A stretch of 35,430 bases of DNA from Antarcticimicrobium sp. (GCF_029212575.1 NZ_JARGPK010000037.1:1-35430), one strand, 5' to 3'. Positions 21,602 through 30,529 are shown, counted from the stretch's first letter. Numbers and translations are program-made. Notes: a model not told the origin generated them from the letters alone.

Positions 21602-22192
21602 TCAGGCGGTGCCGTCTCGGCGGGCGAAAAAGGCCAACAACCTGGGGCGCAGCCAGTCCCAGAGCCCCGGCGCGCCGCGCCGGATCGGAACGCCGACGCG
21701 GGCGTCGAGCTGATCCAGCGTGACCTCGTAGTCCTGCCAGGTGCCGCCGCCGTTCTCAAGGTTGATCACCGGGACCTGGAATCGGTCGATCGCCTTGGCA
21801 AATTTCGCGTCGGGGGTTACGGCGGCCTCGAACTCTTCCCACAGAGTGCGGAATGCCTGGGCCTGGTCGTTGGGCAAAAGGCCGAATAGTCGCCGGGCCG
21901 CGGCGGCCTCCTTGCGGGCCATCTCTTCGTGATCGGGGTTGCCGTGGATCGGCGCGTCTCCGGCGTCGATCTCGACGATGTCGTGCAGCAGCAGCATCCG
22001 CAGCACCCGGTCGATCTGCACCCCGGGCCCGGCCTGATCGGCCAGCACCAGCGCGTGCAGCATGATGTGCCAGCTGTGCTCGGCCGAGTTTTCCCGCCGC
22101 TCGCCGGAAATCAGGCGCGAGGCGCGCAAGACGGATTTAAGCTTGTCCGCTTCTTTCAGGAATCCGATCTGCGCGTCGAGCCGGGCGGTCAT
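21602..22192 (-). CDS. HD-domain phosphohydrolase (YfbR/HDDC2-like)
   Basis: 196 residues. Metal ligands of an HD hydrolase are visible: His39 (AEHSWH), His70-Asp71 ([10 protein letters not shown]) and Asp136 (KAIDRFQ). The order and spacing suit the YfbR/HDDC2 5'-nucleotidase group, which dephosphorylates deoxynucleoside monophosphates, but the substrate here is inferred. The start overlaps the stop of the 84-residue gene by ATGA, so translation is coupled. Confidence 0.85.
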   Translation of the reverse strand: MTARLDAQIGFLKEADKLKSVLRASRLISGERRENSAEHSWHIMLHALVLADQAGPGVQIDRVLRMLLLHDIVEIDAGDAPIHGNPDHEEMARKEAAAARRLFGLLPNDQAQAFRTLWEEFEAAVTPDAKFAKAIDRFQVPVINLENGGGTWQDYEVTLDQLDARVGVPIRRGAPGLWDWLRPRLLAFFARRDGTA

Positions 22193-22443
22193 GCGGCGGG
22201 CTGTCCGCCCGCCGGCGCCTGGGCGCGCACCTGGGCAAGCCGCTGGTCGAGAAAGCGGCGTGCGTTGCGTTCTGCCAGGCGGATGCGAATCTCCATCAAG
22301 AAGGCCTCTTCCAGCGATTGGGATGATGCAGCCAGCACACCGCCGACCTCAAGGTACAGGCGGTCGTCGCCGACCTCGTCCATCGCGGTCAGGGTGTCAT
22401 CGGCCAGTTTTCCAGCCAGTTGCTCCAGCGTCCCGGCGGCCAT
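22189..22443 (-). CDS. Small alpha-helical protein of unknown function
   Basis: 84 residues, no recognised family. It is charged and helical throughout (LEQLAGKLADDTLTAMDEVGDD, then EEAFLMEIRIRLAERNARRFLDQRLAQV) with a Pro/Gly/Ala end; no signal peptide or membrane segment. Its ATG overlaps the stop of the upstream hydrolase (ATGA) and its stop overlaps the start of the HD-domain gene (ATGA). This tight packing supports a real, coexpressed gene. Confidence 0.7.
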   Translation of the reverse strand: MAAGTLEQLAGKLADDTLTAMDEVGDDRLYLEVGGVLAASSQSLEEAFLMEIRIRLAERNARRFLDQRLAQVRAQAPAGGQPAA

Positions 22444-23096
22444 CAGCGGCTGGTTTCCGTCAGCCGGCGCTTGACGTAATCGGTGGTCGTGTCGATCAGC
22501 GTGTCCATGTGCGGCCCCTGGAAGAAGTGGTCGGCGCCCTCGACCTCCTCGTGGGTGATGGTGATGCCCTTTTGCTCGTGCAGCTTGTTGACCAGCGCAG
22601 TGGTGTCCGGCGGCGGCGCGACGCGGTCGGCGGTGCCATTGATCATCAGGCCCGAGGACGGGCATGGCGCAAGGAAGGAAAAATCGTACATGTTCGCAGG
22701 GGGCGACACGCTGATGAATCCGGTGATCTCGGGCCGCCGCATCAGCAGTTGCATGCCGATCCAGGCGCCAAAGGAAAACCCCGCGACCCAGCAATGCTTG
22801 GAATTGTTGTTCATCGACTGGAGATAGTCGAGCGCAGAGGCCGCATCGGAAAGCTCTCCGATGCCCTGATCATATTCGCCCTGGCTGCGCCCGACGCCGC
22901 GGAAATTGAACCGCAACACCGTGAAGCCCATGTTGTAGAAGGCATAATGCAGGTTATAGACGACCTTGTTGTTCATCGTGCCGCCGAATTGCGGGTGCGG
23001 ATGGAGAACGATGGCGATCGGGGCGTCTTTCTCCTTCTGCGGGTGATAGCGGCCTTCAAGGCGGCCTTCAGGTCCGGCGAAAATCACCTCAGGCAT
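22443..23096 (-). CDS. Alpha/beta hydrolase
   Basis: 217 residues from ATG 23096, with AGGA upstream; an in-frame TTG at 23123 is possible. Serine hydrolase fold: nucleophile Ser108 in GFSFGAW, acid Asp157 in NGTADRVAP, base His190 in EGADHFFQG. The HPHPQFGGTMNNKVV and RFNFRGVGRSQG segments place it in the bacterial family of small cytosolic hydrolases often labelled as dienelactone-hydrolase-like. Substrate unknown. It leads the coupled three-gene set and is divergent from the iscR-suf operon, sharing the 180-base control region. Confidence 0.85.
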   Translation of the reverse strand: MPEVIFAGPEGRLEGRYHPQKEKDAPIAIVLHPHPQFGGTMNNKVVYNLHYAFYNMGFTVLRFNFRGVGRSQGEYDQGIGELSDAASALDYLQSMNNNSKHCWVAGFSFGAWIGMQLLMRRPEITGFISVSPPANMYDFSFLAPCPSSGLMINGTADRVAPPPDTTALVNKLHEQKGITITHEEVEGADHFFQGPHMDTLIDTTTDYVKRRLTETSR

Positions 23097-23141
23097 ATGG
23101 GTGTGGGTCCTATTATTGCTCAAAGGGCGCCCCGGATATTC

Positions 23142-23178
23142 TTGACGAAATCGCTAAGGCACCTTAGAACGTTTCTAA
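23142..23178 (+). promoter_or_regulatory. suf operon promoter with iron-control (Irr/ICE-type) palindrome
   Basis: TTGACG (23142-23147), 17 bases, TAGAAC (23165-23170) is a good promoter for iscR. A perfect inverted repeat TTAGAACGTTTCTAA (23164-23178; TTAGAA-N3-TTCTAA) covers the -10. This is the core of the iron control element recognised by Irr in alphaproteobacteria. A second palindrome, TAAGGCACCTTA (23155-23166), overlaps its left end and may be a site for another regulator, possibly IscR. Repression by occlusion of the -10 is inferred. Confidence 0.7.
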
Positions 23179-23276
23179 TCGCGCGCCGCATTGGCACATT
23201 CGGTGTCAAGCGGAGATACGCATTGAAGGGCGCAACGTCAAGAATCTCGCGCAATTGCTGAACTGGAGGCGCCGGA

Positions 23277-23738
23277 ATGAAGCTGTCAACCAAGGGACGC
23301 TACGCGATGGTGGCGTTGGTCGATATCGCCCTGCAACCCGATGGCGCGCTGGTGACTCTGAGCGAGATCGCACAGCGCCAGAAGATTTCGCTGCCTTATC
23401 TGGAGCAGCTCTTTGTCAAACTGCGCCGCGCCGACCTGGTGGCCTCGGTGCGCGGCCCCGGCGGCGGATATCGCCTGGCGCGTTCACCATCGGAGATTCG
23501 CATCGTGGATGTGCTGGCCGCGGTGGACGAGACGGTGGACGCCATGCACAAGGGGGCCGGCGCCTCGGGCGGGTCCTCGGGCAGCCGGGCGCAATCGCTG
23601 ACCAATCGGCTGTGGGAGGGGCTGAGCGCGCATGTCTACGTGTTCCTGCACCAGACCCGGCTGTCAGACCTTGTGGATAACGATCTGGCGCCTTGCCCGG
23701 CGGTGCCAAACATCTTTTCCGTGGTCGATTCGGAATGA
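23277..23738 (+). CDS. iscR: Rrf2-family iron-sulfur regulator IscR
   Basis: 153 residues, with GGAGG before the ATG at 23277. It is an Rrf2 winged-helix regulator of iron-sulfur assembly genes. The DNA-binding domain is intact (MKLSTKGRYAMVALVDIAL; SLPYLEQLFVKLRR; RGPGGGYRLAR). The three cluster cysteines of E. coli IscR are absent: the region after residue 90 is Gly/Ser-rich. The only cysteine is Cys140 (LAPCPAV). A one-cysteine IscR is known for Rhodobacter sphaeroides, so this is a clade trait. The stop overlaps the start of the next gene by ATGA. Confidence 0.93.
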   Translation: MKLSTKGRYAMVALVDIALQPDGALVTLSEIAQRQKISLPYLEQLFVKLRRADLVASVRGPGGGYRLARSPSEIRIVDVLAAVDETVDAMHKGAGASGGSSGSRAQSLTNRLWEGLSAHVYVFLHQTRLSDLVDNDLAPCPAVPNIFSVVDSE

Positions 23739-24802
23739 CCGGGGCCGGGCGCGATACCGGCCGACGGGTCTACCTCGATCACAACGCCACGGCGCCGCTG
23801 CGGGACGAGGCGCGCGCAGCGATGATCGCGGCGATGGACGTGGTCGGCAATCCCTCCAGCGTGCATGCCGAGGGGCGCGCCGCCAAGGCGTTGGTTGAAC
23901 GGGCGCGGGCGCAGGTGGCGGCGGCCTTCGGCGCGGAAGGGGCGGACGTCATCTTTACCTCTGGCGCCACCGAGGCCGCGGCGCTGGCCTGTGCCGGGCG
24001 CGGGTTGCACGGCGCCGGGGTGGAGCATGACGCGGTGCGGGCCTGGATCGACGAGGATCTGAAGGTGGGCGCGCGGGGCCGGGTGCAGGTGATCGATCCG
24101 GCCGCAAGTGTGCTGCAACTGGCCAATTCGGAAACCGGCATCGTGCAGGAACTTCCCGAGGGGCTGGCGCTGACCGATGCCACCCAGGCCTTTGGCAAGC
24201 TGCCGGTCGCCTTCAACTGGTGCGGCGCGCGGATGGCGCTGATCTCCGCCCACAAGCTCGGCGGGCCAAAGGGCATCGGCGCGCTGGTGGTCAAGCGTGG
24301 GACCGACATCGCCGCTCGAATCCGCGGCGGTGGACAAGAGATGGGGCGCCGGTCCGGCACCGAGAACGTGATCGGCATCGCCGGTTTCGGTGCCGCTGCC
24401 GAGGCCGCCGCGCGTGATCTGGCCGAGGGAGTCTGGGATCGGGTTGCGGAACTTAGAAATATTCTAGAATCATCTATTGCGGCTGCCGTCAAACATACTA
24501 TTTTTGTCGGAAATGAAGGGCCACGCCTGCCCAACACCTCATGCCTGCTTACGCCGGGCTGGAAGGGCGAGACGCAGGTGATGCAGATGGATCTGGCCGG
24601 CTTTGCGATCAGCGCGGGCAGCGCCTGTTCCAGCGGCAAGGTCCGCGCCAGCCGGGTGCTGACGGCGATGGGATACGACGAGGCCACGGCGGCCAGCGCG
24701 ATCCGTGTATCGCTGGGCCCGGATGTGACCGAGGATGATGTGCTGCGCTTTGCCGATGCGTGGTGCGACAAGGAAAAGAAACATCGCGCCCGGGCGGCGT
24801 GA
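23735..24802 (+). CDS. Cysteine desulfurase, NifS/IscS type
   Basis: 355 residues, ATGA-coupled to iscR. A PLP enzyme that takes sulfur from cysteine as a persulfide. The PLP lysine is Lys174 ([10 protein letters not shown]) and the persulfide cysteine is Cys298 ([11 protein letters not shown]), the class I pattern. It is shorter than IscS (about 400): the middle ([24 protein letters not shown]) is compact. An AT-rich stretch, 24450-24520, has codon choices unlike the rest and contains an iron-box-like palindrome. A second, class II desulfurase (sufS) ends the same operon. Confidence 0.9.
   Translation: MTGAGRDTGRRVYLDHNATAPLRDEARAAMIAAMDVVGNPSSVHAEGRAAKALVERARAQVAAAFGAEGADVIFTSGATEAAALACAGRGLHGAGVEHDAVRAWIDEDLKVGARGRVQVIDPAASVLQLANSETGIVQELPEGLALTDATQAFGKLPVAFNWCGARMALISAHKLGGPKGIGALVVKRGTDIAARIRGGGQEMGRRSGTENVIGIAGFGAAAEAAARDLAEGVWDRVAELRNILESSIAAAVKHTIFVGNEGPRLPNTSCLLTPGWKGETQVMQMDLAGFAISAGSACSSGKVRASRVLTAMGYDEATAASAIRVSLGPDVTEDDVLRFADAWCDKEKKHRARAA
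24453..24467. promoter_or_regulatory. Internal iron-box-like palindrome within the desulfurase gene
   Basis: TTAGAAATATTCTAG is TTAGAA-N3-TTCTA(G), matching the suf promoter palindrome at 11 of 12 arm bases. It sits in an AT-rich patch of an otherwise GC-rich gene, about 350 bases upstream of sufB. A coding coincidence cannot be excluded. Confidence 0.35.
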
Positions 24803-24819
24803 GTTCAGGAGAGTATCAG

Positions 24820-26343
24820 ATGGCCGCGACGGACCAGACCCAGGTAAAAGAAGGCGTCGATCAGGATACTGTCGACGCGGTGCGCGAGGTAGGCGGCGCC
24901 TATAAATATGGCTGGGAAACCGAGATCGAGATGGACTATGCCCCAAAGGGGCTGACCGAGGATATCGTGCGCCTGATCTCGGACAAGAACGGCGAACCGG
25001 AGTGGATGACCGACTGGCGCCTGCAGGCCTATGCCCGCTGGCTGCAGTTGAAAGAACCCGACTGGGCGATGGTCGACTACCCCGAGATCGATTTCCAGAA
25101 CCAGTATTACTACGCCCGCCCGAAAAGCATGGAGGTGAAGCCCAAGTCGCTGGACGAGGTCGATCCAAAGCTGCTGGCGACCTATGAAAAGCTGGGCATC
25201 CCGCTCAAGGAGCAGATGATCCTGGCCGGAATCGAGGGCGCCGAGGCGGCCCCGGCCGAGGGCCGCAAAGTGGCCGTGGATGCGGTTTTCGATTCGGTCA
25301 GCGTCGGCACCACCTTTCAGGCCGAACTGAAAAAGGCCGGGGTGATCTTCTGCTCGATCTCCGAGGCGATCAAGGAGCACCCCGAGCTGGTCAGGAAGTA
25401 CCTCGGGTCCGTGGTTCCGGTCAGCGACAATTTCTATGCCACGCTGAACTCTGCGGTGTTCTCCGACGGCTCCTTTGTCTATGTGCCGCCCGGCGTGCGC
25501 TGCCCGATGGAACTGTCGACCTATTTCCGCATCAACGCCGAGAACACCGGCCAGTTCGAGCGGACGCTGATCATCGCCGACAAGGGGTCTTTCGTGTCCT
25601 ATCTCGAGGGCTGCACCGCGCCGAAGCGCGATGTCGCGCAGCTGCACGCGGCGGTGGTGGAGATCATCGTCGAAGAGGATGCAGAGGTGAAATATTCCAC
25701 CGTGCAGAACTGGTATCCGGGCGACGAGAACGGCAAGGGCGGCATCTACAACTTTGTCACCAAGCGCGCCGACTGCCGGGGCGACCGCTCGAAGGTGATG
25801 TGGACCCAGGTCGAGACCGGCTCGGCGGTGACATGGAAATACCCCTCGTGCATCCTGCGCGGCGACGACAGCCAGGGCGAGTTCTATTCGATCGCCATCA
25901 CCAACAACATGCAGCAGGCTGATACCGGCACCAAGATGGTGCACTTGGGCAAGAACACCCGTTCGCGCATCGTGTCCAAGGGGATCAGCGCCGGGCAGGC
26001 GCAGAACACCTATCGCGGCCTTGTCTCGATGCACCCCAAGGCCAGGAACAGCCGCAACTATACCCAGTGCGACAGCCTTCTGATCGGCGACAAATGCGGG
26101 GCGCATACGGTCCCCTATATCGAGGTAAAGAACAACTCCAGCCGGGTCGAGCACGAGGCAACCACATCCAAGGTGGACGACGATCAGCTGTTCTATTGCC
26201 GCTCGCGCGGGATGGACGAGGAGGAATCGGTGGCGCTGGTGGTCAACGGCTTCTGCAAGGACGTGTTGCAGGCGCTGCCGATGGAGTTCGCCATGGAGGC
26301 GCAACAACTTGTCGCCATCTCGCTTGAAGGGTCGGTGGGATGA
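24820..26343 (+). CDS. sufB: Fe-S cluster scaffold protein SufB
   Basis: 507 residues, with AGGAG before the ATG at 24820; the frame opens earlier within the desulfurase end but without a ribosome site. SufB with SufC and SufD forms the SufBC2D scaffold that builds iron-sulfur clusters in the cytosol. Typical regions are seen: [40 protein letters not shown], and the C-terminal core with [22 protein letters not shown] and the [17 protein letters not shown] end. It lies 17 bases after the desulfurase stop. Confidence 0.98.
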   Translation: MAATDQTQVKEGVDQDTVDAVREVGGAYKYGWETEIEMDYAPKGLTEDIVRLISDKNGEPEWMTDWRLQAYARWLQLKEPDWAMVDYPEIDFQNQYYYARPKSMEVKPKSLDEVDPKLLATYEKLGIPLKEQMILAGIEGAEAAPAEGRKVAVDAVFDSVSVGTTFQAELKKAGVIFCSISEAIKEHPELVRKYLGSVVPVSDNFYATLNSAVFSDGSFVYVPPGVRCPMELSTYFRINAENTGQFERTLIIADKGSFVSYLEGCTAPKRDVAQLHAAVVEIIVEEDAEVKYSTVQNWYPGDENGKGGIYNFVTKRADCRGDRSKVMWTQVETGSAVTWKYPSCILRGDDSQGEFYSIAITNNMQQADTGTKMVHLGKNTRSRIVSKGISAGQAQNTYRGLVSMHPKARNSRNYTQCDSLLIGDKCGAHTVPYIEVKNNSSRVEHEATTSKVDDDQLFYCRSRGMDEEESVALVVNGFCKDVLQALPMEFAMEAQQLVAISLEGSVG

Positions 26344-26437
26344 GCGTCGGCGGCGCAAGCCGCGGATCTCTTACCGTGATGGGTAAAGACTTTCGGATAG
26401 TGCCTTGATATCCATCTAAAACATGGAGTGATCTAAG

Positions 26438-26749
26438 ATGATCGTGACCACCACACCCTCGGTCGAGGGACGCAAGATCTCCGATTACAAGGGCATCGTC
26501 GTGGGCGAGGCGATCCTTGGGGCCAATATCGTGCGCGACCTGTTTGCGGGGATCACCGATATCCTCGGCGGCCGTTCCGGCGCCTATGAGCAGGAAATGG
26601 GCCGCGCCCGCACCACCGCCCTGGCCGAGATGGAAGAGCATGCGGCGGCCCTTGGCGGCAACGCGGTGGTCGGCGTCGATCTGGATTACGAGGTGATCAA
26701 CAACATGCTCATGGTCAGCGCCTCGGGCACCGCGGTGGTGCTGGACTGA
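26438..26749 (+). CDS. YbjQ/UPF0145 family protein
   Basis: 103 residues. GGAG lies about 10 bases before the ATG. It is a member of the small YbjQ family ([51 protein letters not shown]), sometimes annotated as heavy-metal-binding; its role is not established and no Cys or His metal site is visible. It sits between sufB and the methyltransferase, 94 bases after sufB. That gap holds a TTACC-N6-GGTAA inverted repeat (26371-26386), so a secondary promoter or control site is possible. Confidence 0.88.
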   Translation: MIVTTTPSVEGRKISDYKGIVVGEAILGANIVRDLFAGITDILGGRSGAYEQEMGRARTTALAEMEEHAAALGGNAVVGVDLDYEVINNMLMVSASGTAVVLD

Positions 26750-26751
26750 TC

Positions 26752-27354
26752 ATGGATGCGCGCCCCCATATCGAGCGCCCGGTGCTGACCCTGCCGGAGC
26801 CCGAGGCCGAGGCGCTGCGCGCGGCCTATGGGGCGGCGGACACTATCCTGGAGTACGGGTCGGGCGGCTCCACCGTGATGGCGGCCGAGATGGCGGGCAA
26901 GCATGTCACCTCGGTGGAAAGCGACCGGGGCTGGGCACGCATGATGCGCGACTGGTTCCGCGCCAACCCGCCGGCCCAGGGGAGCGCGGTCGATGTGGTC
27001 TGGGCCGACATCGGCCCGACCCGCGACTGGGGCCACCCCGCCGATGAAAGCGCCTGGCGCAATTTTCCCGATTACCCGCTCAAGGTCTGGCGCCGCGCCG
27101 GGTTCCGGCACCCCGACGTGGTGCTGGTCGATGGCCGGTTCCGCATCGGCTGCGCGCTGGCCACCGCGTTTTCGATCACCCGGCCGGTGACGCTGCTGTT
27201 CGACGATTACACCAAGCGGCGCTGGTTCGCCAAGGTCGAGGAGTTTCTCGGCGTGCCCCATATCATTGGCCGCATGGCCGCCTTTGAGGTGGCGCCACTG
27301 GCGGTGCCCCCCGACCGGCTGTTGCAGATCATTCGCTTCATGACGCGGCCCTGA
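26752..27354 (+). CDS. Class I SAM-dependent methyltransferase-like protein
   Basis: 200 residues, starting 2 bases after the YbjQ-like stop. The glycine-rich motif is ILEYGSGGSTVMAAE (residues 32-46), followed by an acidic strand end (HVTSVESDRGWARMM) and VVLVDGRFRIGCAL. These fit a Rossmann SAM-binding fold, but the substrate is unrecognised. It is a passenger inside the suf operon; similar genes accompany suf genes in other Rhodobacteraceae as I recall, which hints at a conserved but unexplained link. Confidence 0.75.
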   Translation: MDARPHIERPVLTLPEPEAEALRAAYGAADTILEYGSGGSTVMAAEMAGKHVTSVESDRGWARMMRDWFRANPPAQGSAVDVVWADIGPTRDWGHPADESAWRNFPDYPLKVWRRAGFRHPDVVLVDGRFRIGCALATAFSITRPVTLLFDDYTKRRWFAKVEEFLGVPHIIGRMAAFEVAPLAVPPDRLLQIIRFMTRP

Positions 27355-27419
27355 GCGGCCCGCCCCCGAAATTTCCCGTGGCAACGCGCCCGGAGACAGA
27401 GATGAGAAAGAGGTAAGAC

Positions 27420-28175
27420 ATGTTGGAAATCAAGAACCTGCACGTTCATCTTGAGGAAGAGGATAAGAAAATCCTGAAGGGCGTCGACCTGACGGTCGAG
27501 CCGGGCAAGGTGCATGCGATCATGGGGCCGAACGGCTCGGGCAAGTCGACGCTCAGCTATGTTCTGGCCGGTCGCGGTGGTTACGCGGTCTCCGAGGGCA
27601 GTGCCACGCTGGACGGTGTCGACCTGCTGGAGATGGAGCCCGAAGAGCGCGCGGCGGCCGGCCTGTTCCTGGCGTTCCAGTACCCGGTCGAGATCCCCGG
27701 CGTCGGCAACATGACCTTTCTGCGCACCGCGGTGAACGCCCAGCGCAAGGCGCGCGGCGAGGACGAGATGAGCGCCGCCGACTTCCTCAAGCTGGTGCGC
27801 GAACGCGCCAAGGCCCTCAAGATCGACGCCGACATGCTCAAGCGTCCGGTCAATGTCGGCTTTTCCGGCGGCGAGAAAAAGCGCAACGAGATCCTTCAGA
27901 TGGCCATGCTGGAGCCCAGGATGTGCATCCTCGACGAGACCGACAGCGGCCTTGACGTTGACGCGATGAAACTGGTCGCCGACGGGGTGAACGCGCTGCG
28001 TAGCGAGGGGCGCGGTTTCCTCGTGATCACCCACTACCAGCGGCTGCTCGACCACATCAAACCGGACGTGGTGCACATCATGGCCGATGGCCGCATCATC
28101 AAGACCGGCGGGCCGGATCTGGCGCTGGAGGTGGAGACCAACGGCTACGCAGACATCCTGAACGAGGTGGCGTGA
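27420..28175 (+). CDS. sufC: Fe-S assembly ATPase SufC
   Basis: 251 residues, with AGAGG before the ATG at 27420. An ABC-type ATPase subunit of SufBC2D. Walker A is GPNGSGKST at residues 36-44, the signature is FSGGEKKRNE, and Walker B is MCILDETDSGLD, with the SufC-typical DETDSGLD. The H-loop is ITHYQRLL. The stop overlaps the sufD start (TGATG). Confidence 0.98.
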   Translation: MLEIKNLHVHLEEEDKKILKGVDLTVEPGKVHAIMGPNGSGKSTLSYVLAGRGGYAVSEGSATLDGVDLLEMEPEERAAAGLFLAFQYPVEIPGVGNMTFLRTAVNAQRKARGEDEMSAADFLKLVRERAKALKIDADMLKRPVNVGFSGGEKKRNEILQMAMLEPRMCILDETDSGLDVDAMKLVADGVNALRSEGRGFLVITHYQRLLDHIKPDVVHIMADGRIIKTGGPDLALEVETNGYADILNEVA

Positions 28176-29455
28176 TGGCACTGCCCGAACCGAAACAGGA
28201 CGCGACCGAGGCGCGGCTCTCCGGGCTGACCCTGCCCGAGGGCGGCTGCCTGTTTCCCGCCCGGCAGGAGGCGCTGGCGCGGTTGCGGGCCATGGGCCTG
28301 CCGACGCGGCGCGATGAATACTGGAAGTTCACCCGCCCGGAGACGCTGACCCAGCCCGAGGTCATCCCTGCAGCCGTCTTTGCCAATGACGAGGCGCCGG
28401 TGTTCGACGGTATCGACCGGCTGAAGATCGTCTTCATCGACGGGGTGTTCGATCCTGACGCCTCGGACGACCTGACGCTGGAAGGGGTGCAGATCGACCG
28501 GATCGCCGATATCTGCGGCAAGGACATCCACTGGGCCAGGGATATCTTCGGCGTGCTCGAGGCCCGTGGGCAGGCCCCGGTACAACGCCCGCTGGCCGCG
28601 CTCAATTCGGCCTTCGCCGCCGATGGGGTGGCGATTCATGTCACCGGCAAGCCGAGCAAGCCGATCAGCCTGGTCTATACCCATGGCGGCGAAACCTCGG
28701 ACGCGCTGTTGCACCATGTCATCCGGGTGGAATCTGGCGCCGAGGCGACGATTCTGGAGAACGGCCCGGCGGCGGCGCGGTTCAACAAGGTGATCGAGGC
28801 CGATATCGCCGATGGCGGCGCGCTGCACCATGTGCGCAGCCAGGGCCGCGATCACGAACGTCGCGCCGTGACCCATATGTTCACCCGGCTCGGAACGCGA
28901 TCGGTCTACAAATCCTTCACACTGACCGTGAACGGGGTTCTCACCCGGAACGAGCAGGTGGTGGAGCTGACCGGCGACGATGCGGTGACCCATGTCGCCG
29001 GCGCCTGCGTCGGCGATGGCGATTTTCACCATGACGACACCGTCTTTGTCACCCATGACGCGCTCAACTGCGAAAGCCGCCAGGTGTTCAAGAAGGTGCT
29101 GCGCAACGGCGCCGTGGGCGTGTTCCAGGGCAAGATCCTGGTCAAGCCCGGCGCGCAGAAGACCGACGGATACCAGATCAGCCAGGCGCTCCTGCTGGAT
29201 GACGACGCCCAGTTCCTCGCCAAGCCAGAGTTGGAGATCTACGCCGACGATGTGGCCTGTTCGCACGGCTCGACCAGCGGCGCGATCGACGAGGACGGGC
29301 TGTTCTACCTCCGTTCGCGCGGGGTTCCGGAGAAGGAGGCGACCGATCTGCTGACGCTGGCCTTCCTCGCCGAGGCGCTGGACGAGATCGAGGACAAGAC
29401 GCTTTCCGAGGATCTGCTGGAGCGGCTGCGCAGCTGGCTGGTGCGGCGGCGCTGA
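28175..29455 (+). CDS. sufD: Fe-S assembly protein SufD
   Basis: 426 residues from the ATG at 28175, overlapping the sufC stop by one base (a GTG directly before it is an alternative). SufD is the SufB paralogue in the scaffold. The N-terminal helical part contains PTRRDEYWKFTRPETL; the C-terminal beta-helix includes the conserved ELEIYADDVACSHGSTSGAIDEDGLFYLRSRG segment. It is followed by YIP1-like genes rather than directly by sufS. Confidence 0.97.
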   Translation: MALPEPKQDATEARLSGLTLPEGGCLFPARQEALARLRAMGLPTRRDEYWKFTRPETLTQPEVIPAAVFANDEAPVFDGIDRLKIVFIDGVFDPDASDDLTLEGVQIDRIADICGKDIHWARDIFGVLEARGQAPVQRPLAALNSAFAADGVAIHVTGKPSKPISLVYTHGGETSDALLHHVIRVESGAEATILENGPAAARFNKVIEADIADGGALHHVRSQGRDHERRAVTHMFTRLGTRSVYKSFTLTVNGVLTRNEQVVELTGDDAVTHVAGACVGDGDFHHDDTVFVTHDALNCESRQVFKKVLRNGAVGVFQGKILVKPGAQKTDGYQISQALLLDDDAQFLAKPELEIYADDVACSHGSTSGAIDEDGLFYLRSRGVPEKEATDLLTLAFLAEALDEIEDKTLSEDLLERLRSWLVRRR

Positions 29456-29456
29456 C

Positions 29457-29942
29457 ATGGCGGTGACCAGCGACATCGCAGCCACCTACCGGGGGCCGGG
29501 CCGCGTCATGCGCCGCCTGCTCGGGATGGGCCAGCGCGAAGACCGCGCGCTGGCCTTTCTGATGGCGGGCTGCGTGCTGGTCTTTGTTGCGCAACTGCCG
29601 CGACTGGCGCGCGAGGCGCAGGTGACCGGGCAGGAGTTGAACATGCTGCTGGGCGCGAGCCTGCTGGCCTGGGTGATCATCGCACCGCTGTTGCTCTACG
29701 GGATTGCCGGGCTGTCACAGCTGCTGGCGCGGATTCTAGGCGGGCGGGGCGACTGGTACGGTGCGCGATTGGCGTTGTTCTGGGCTCTGCTGGCCTCGAC
29801 GCCCGTGCTGTTGCTGCATGGGCTGGTGGCCGGCTTTACCGACCCTGGACCGGCGCAAGATGGCATCGGGCTCTTGTGGCTGGGGGCGTTCCTGTGGTTC
29901 TGGATCGCGGGACTGCGGCAGGCGGAGGCGACACCGGCATGA
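29457..29942 (+). CDS. YIP1-like membrane protein (first)
   Basis: 161 residues, one base after the sufD stop. Four hydrophobic segments: ALAFLMAGCVLVFVAQL, LLGASLLAWVIIAPLLLYGIAGL, ARLALFWALLASTPVLLLHGL and LLWLGAFLWFWIAGL. The N-terminus is basic and cytosolic. It resembles short bacterial YIP1-family proteins; no enzyme motif is seen. Its stop overlaps the next gene's ATG (ATGA). Confidence 0.75.
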   Translation: MAVTSDIAATYRGPGRVMRRLLGMGQREDRALAFLMAGCVLVFVAQLPRLAREAQVTGQELNMLLGASLLAWVIIAPLLLYGIAGLSQLLARILGGRGDWYGARLALFWALLASTPVLLLHGLVAGFTDPGPAQDGIGLLWLGAFLWFWIAGLRQAEATPA

Positions 29943-30529
29943 ACAAGGCGATTTGGGGCGAATTGATCCTGCTCTCGGTCAAGGAACCGGCGGAAGTGGC
30001 CCGGCGCCTGATCGCGATGCAGCTCTCGCGCGAGGTGCTGTGGACCGGGCTGGCGCTGGCGGCGGTGGCCAATACGCTCCTGTTCAGCCTGTCCGGCCTG
30101 CTGATGCCCGGTCCCTCGGTGGTGATGCCGCTGTTCCAGTCGCCCTTTAGCTATCTGGTGATGGTGACGGTCGGGCTGATCCTGACCGTGGCGATGCTGT
30201 ATTGGGCCGGGCGCCTGCTTGGCGGGCGCGGCACGGTGCAGGACGTGCTGGCCATGGTCCTGTGGCTTCAGGTGTTGCGCATCCTGGTCCAGGTGGCGAC
30301 CCTGATCCTGTCGCTGACGATCCCGATGCTGGCCATGCTTCTGGTGCTGGCGGCGACCGTGCTGGGCATCTATATCCTGCTGCATTTCGTGGATCAGGCG
30401 CACCGGCTGAACTCGCTGCCGCGGGCGGGCGGGGTGCTGATCCTTTCGTTCGTATTGATGGCGGTGGCGCTGTCTGTATTGCTGACCCTGTTCGGGGGCA
30501 TGATAACCGGGGGCATCTCCCATGTATGA
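29939..30529 (+). CDS. YIP1-like membrane protein (second)
   Basis: 196 residues from ATG 29939, coupled to the previous gene with GGAGG upstream. About five hydrophobic segments, starting after a short amphipathic N-terminus (ELILLSVKEPAEVARRLIAMQLSREVLW) that matches the YIP1-family entry region. It is a paralogue-like neighbour of the first YIP1 gene. Its end overlaps the sufS start by 8 bases. Function unknown; its position between sufD and sufS suggests a membrane-linked role, not demonstrated. Confidence 0.78.
   Translation: MNKAIWGELILLSVKEPAEVARRLIAMQLSREVLWTGLALAAVANTLLFSLSGLLMPGPSVVMPLFQSPFSYLVMVTVGLILTVAMLYWAGRLLGGRGTVQDVLAMVLWLQVLRILVQVATLILSLTIPMLAMLLVLAATVLGIYILLHFVDQAHRLNSLPRAGGVLILSFVLMAVALSVLLTLFGGMITGGISHV

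Noticed and set aside
27402-27416. A four-codon ORF (Met-Arg-Lys-Arg) just before sufC with a purine-rich leader
   Set aside because: Too short to judge; the same purines serve as the sufC ribosome site, so it is most likely incidental.
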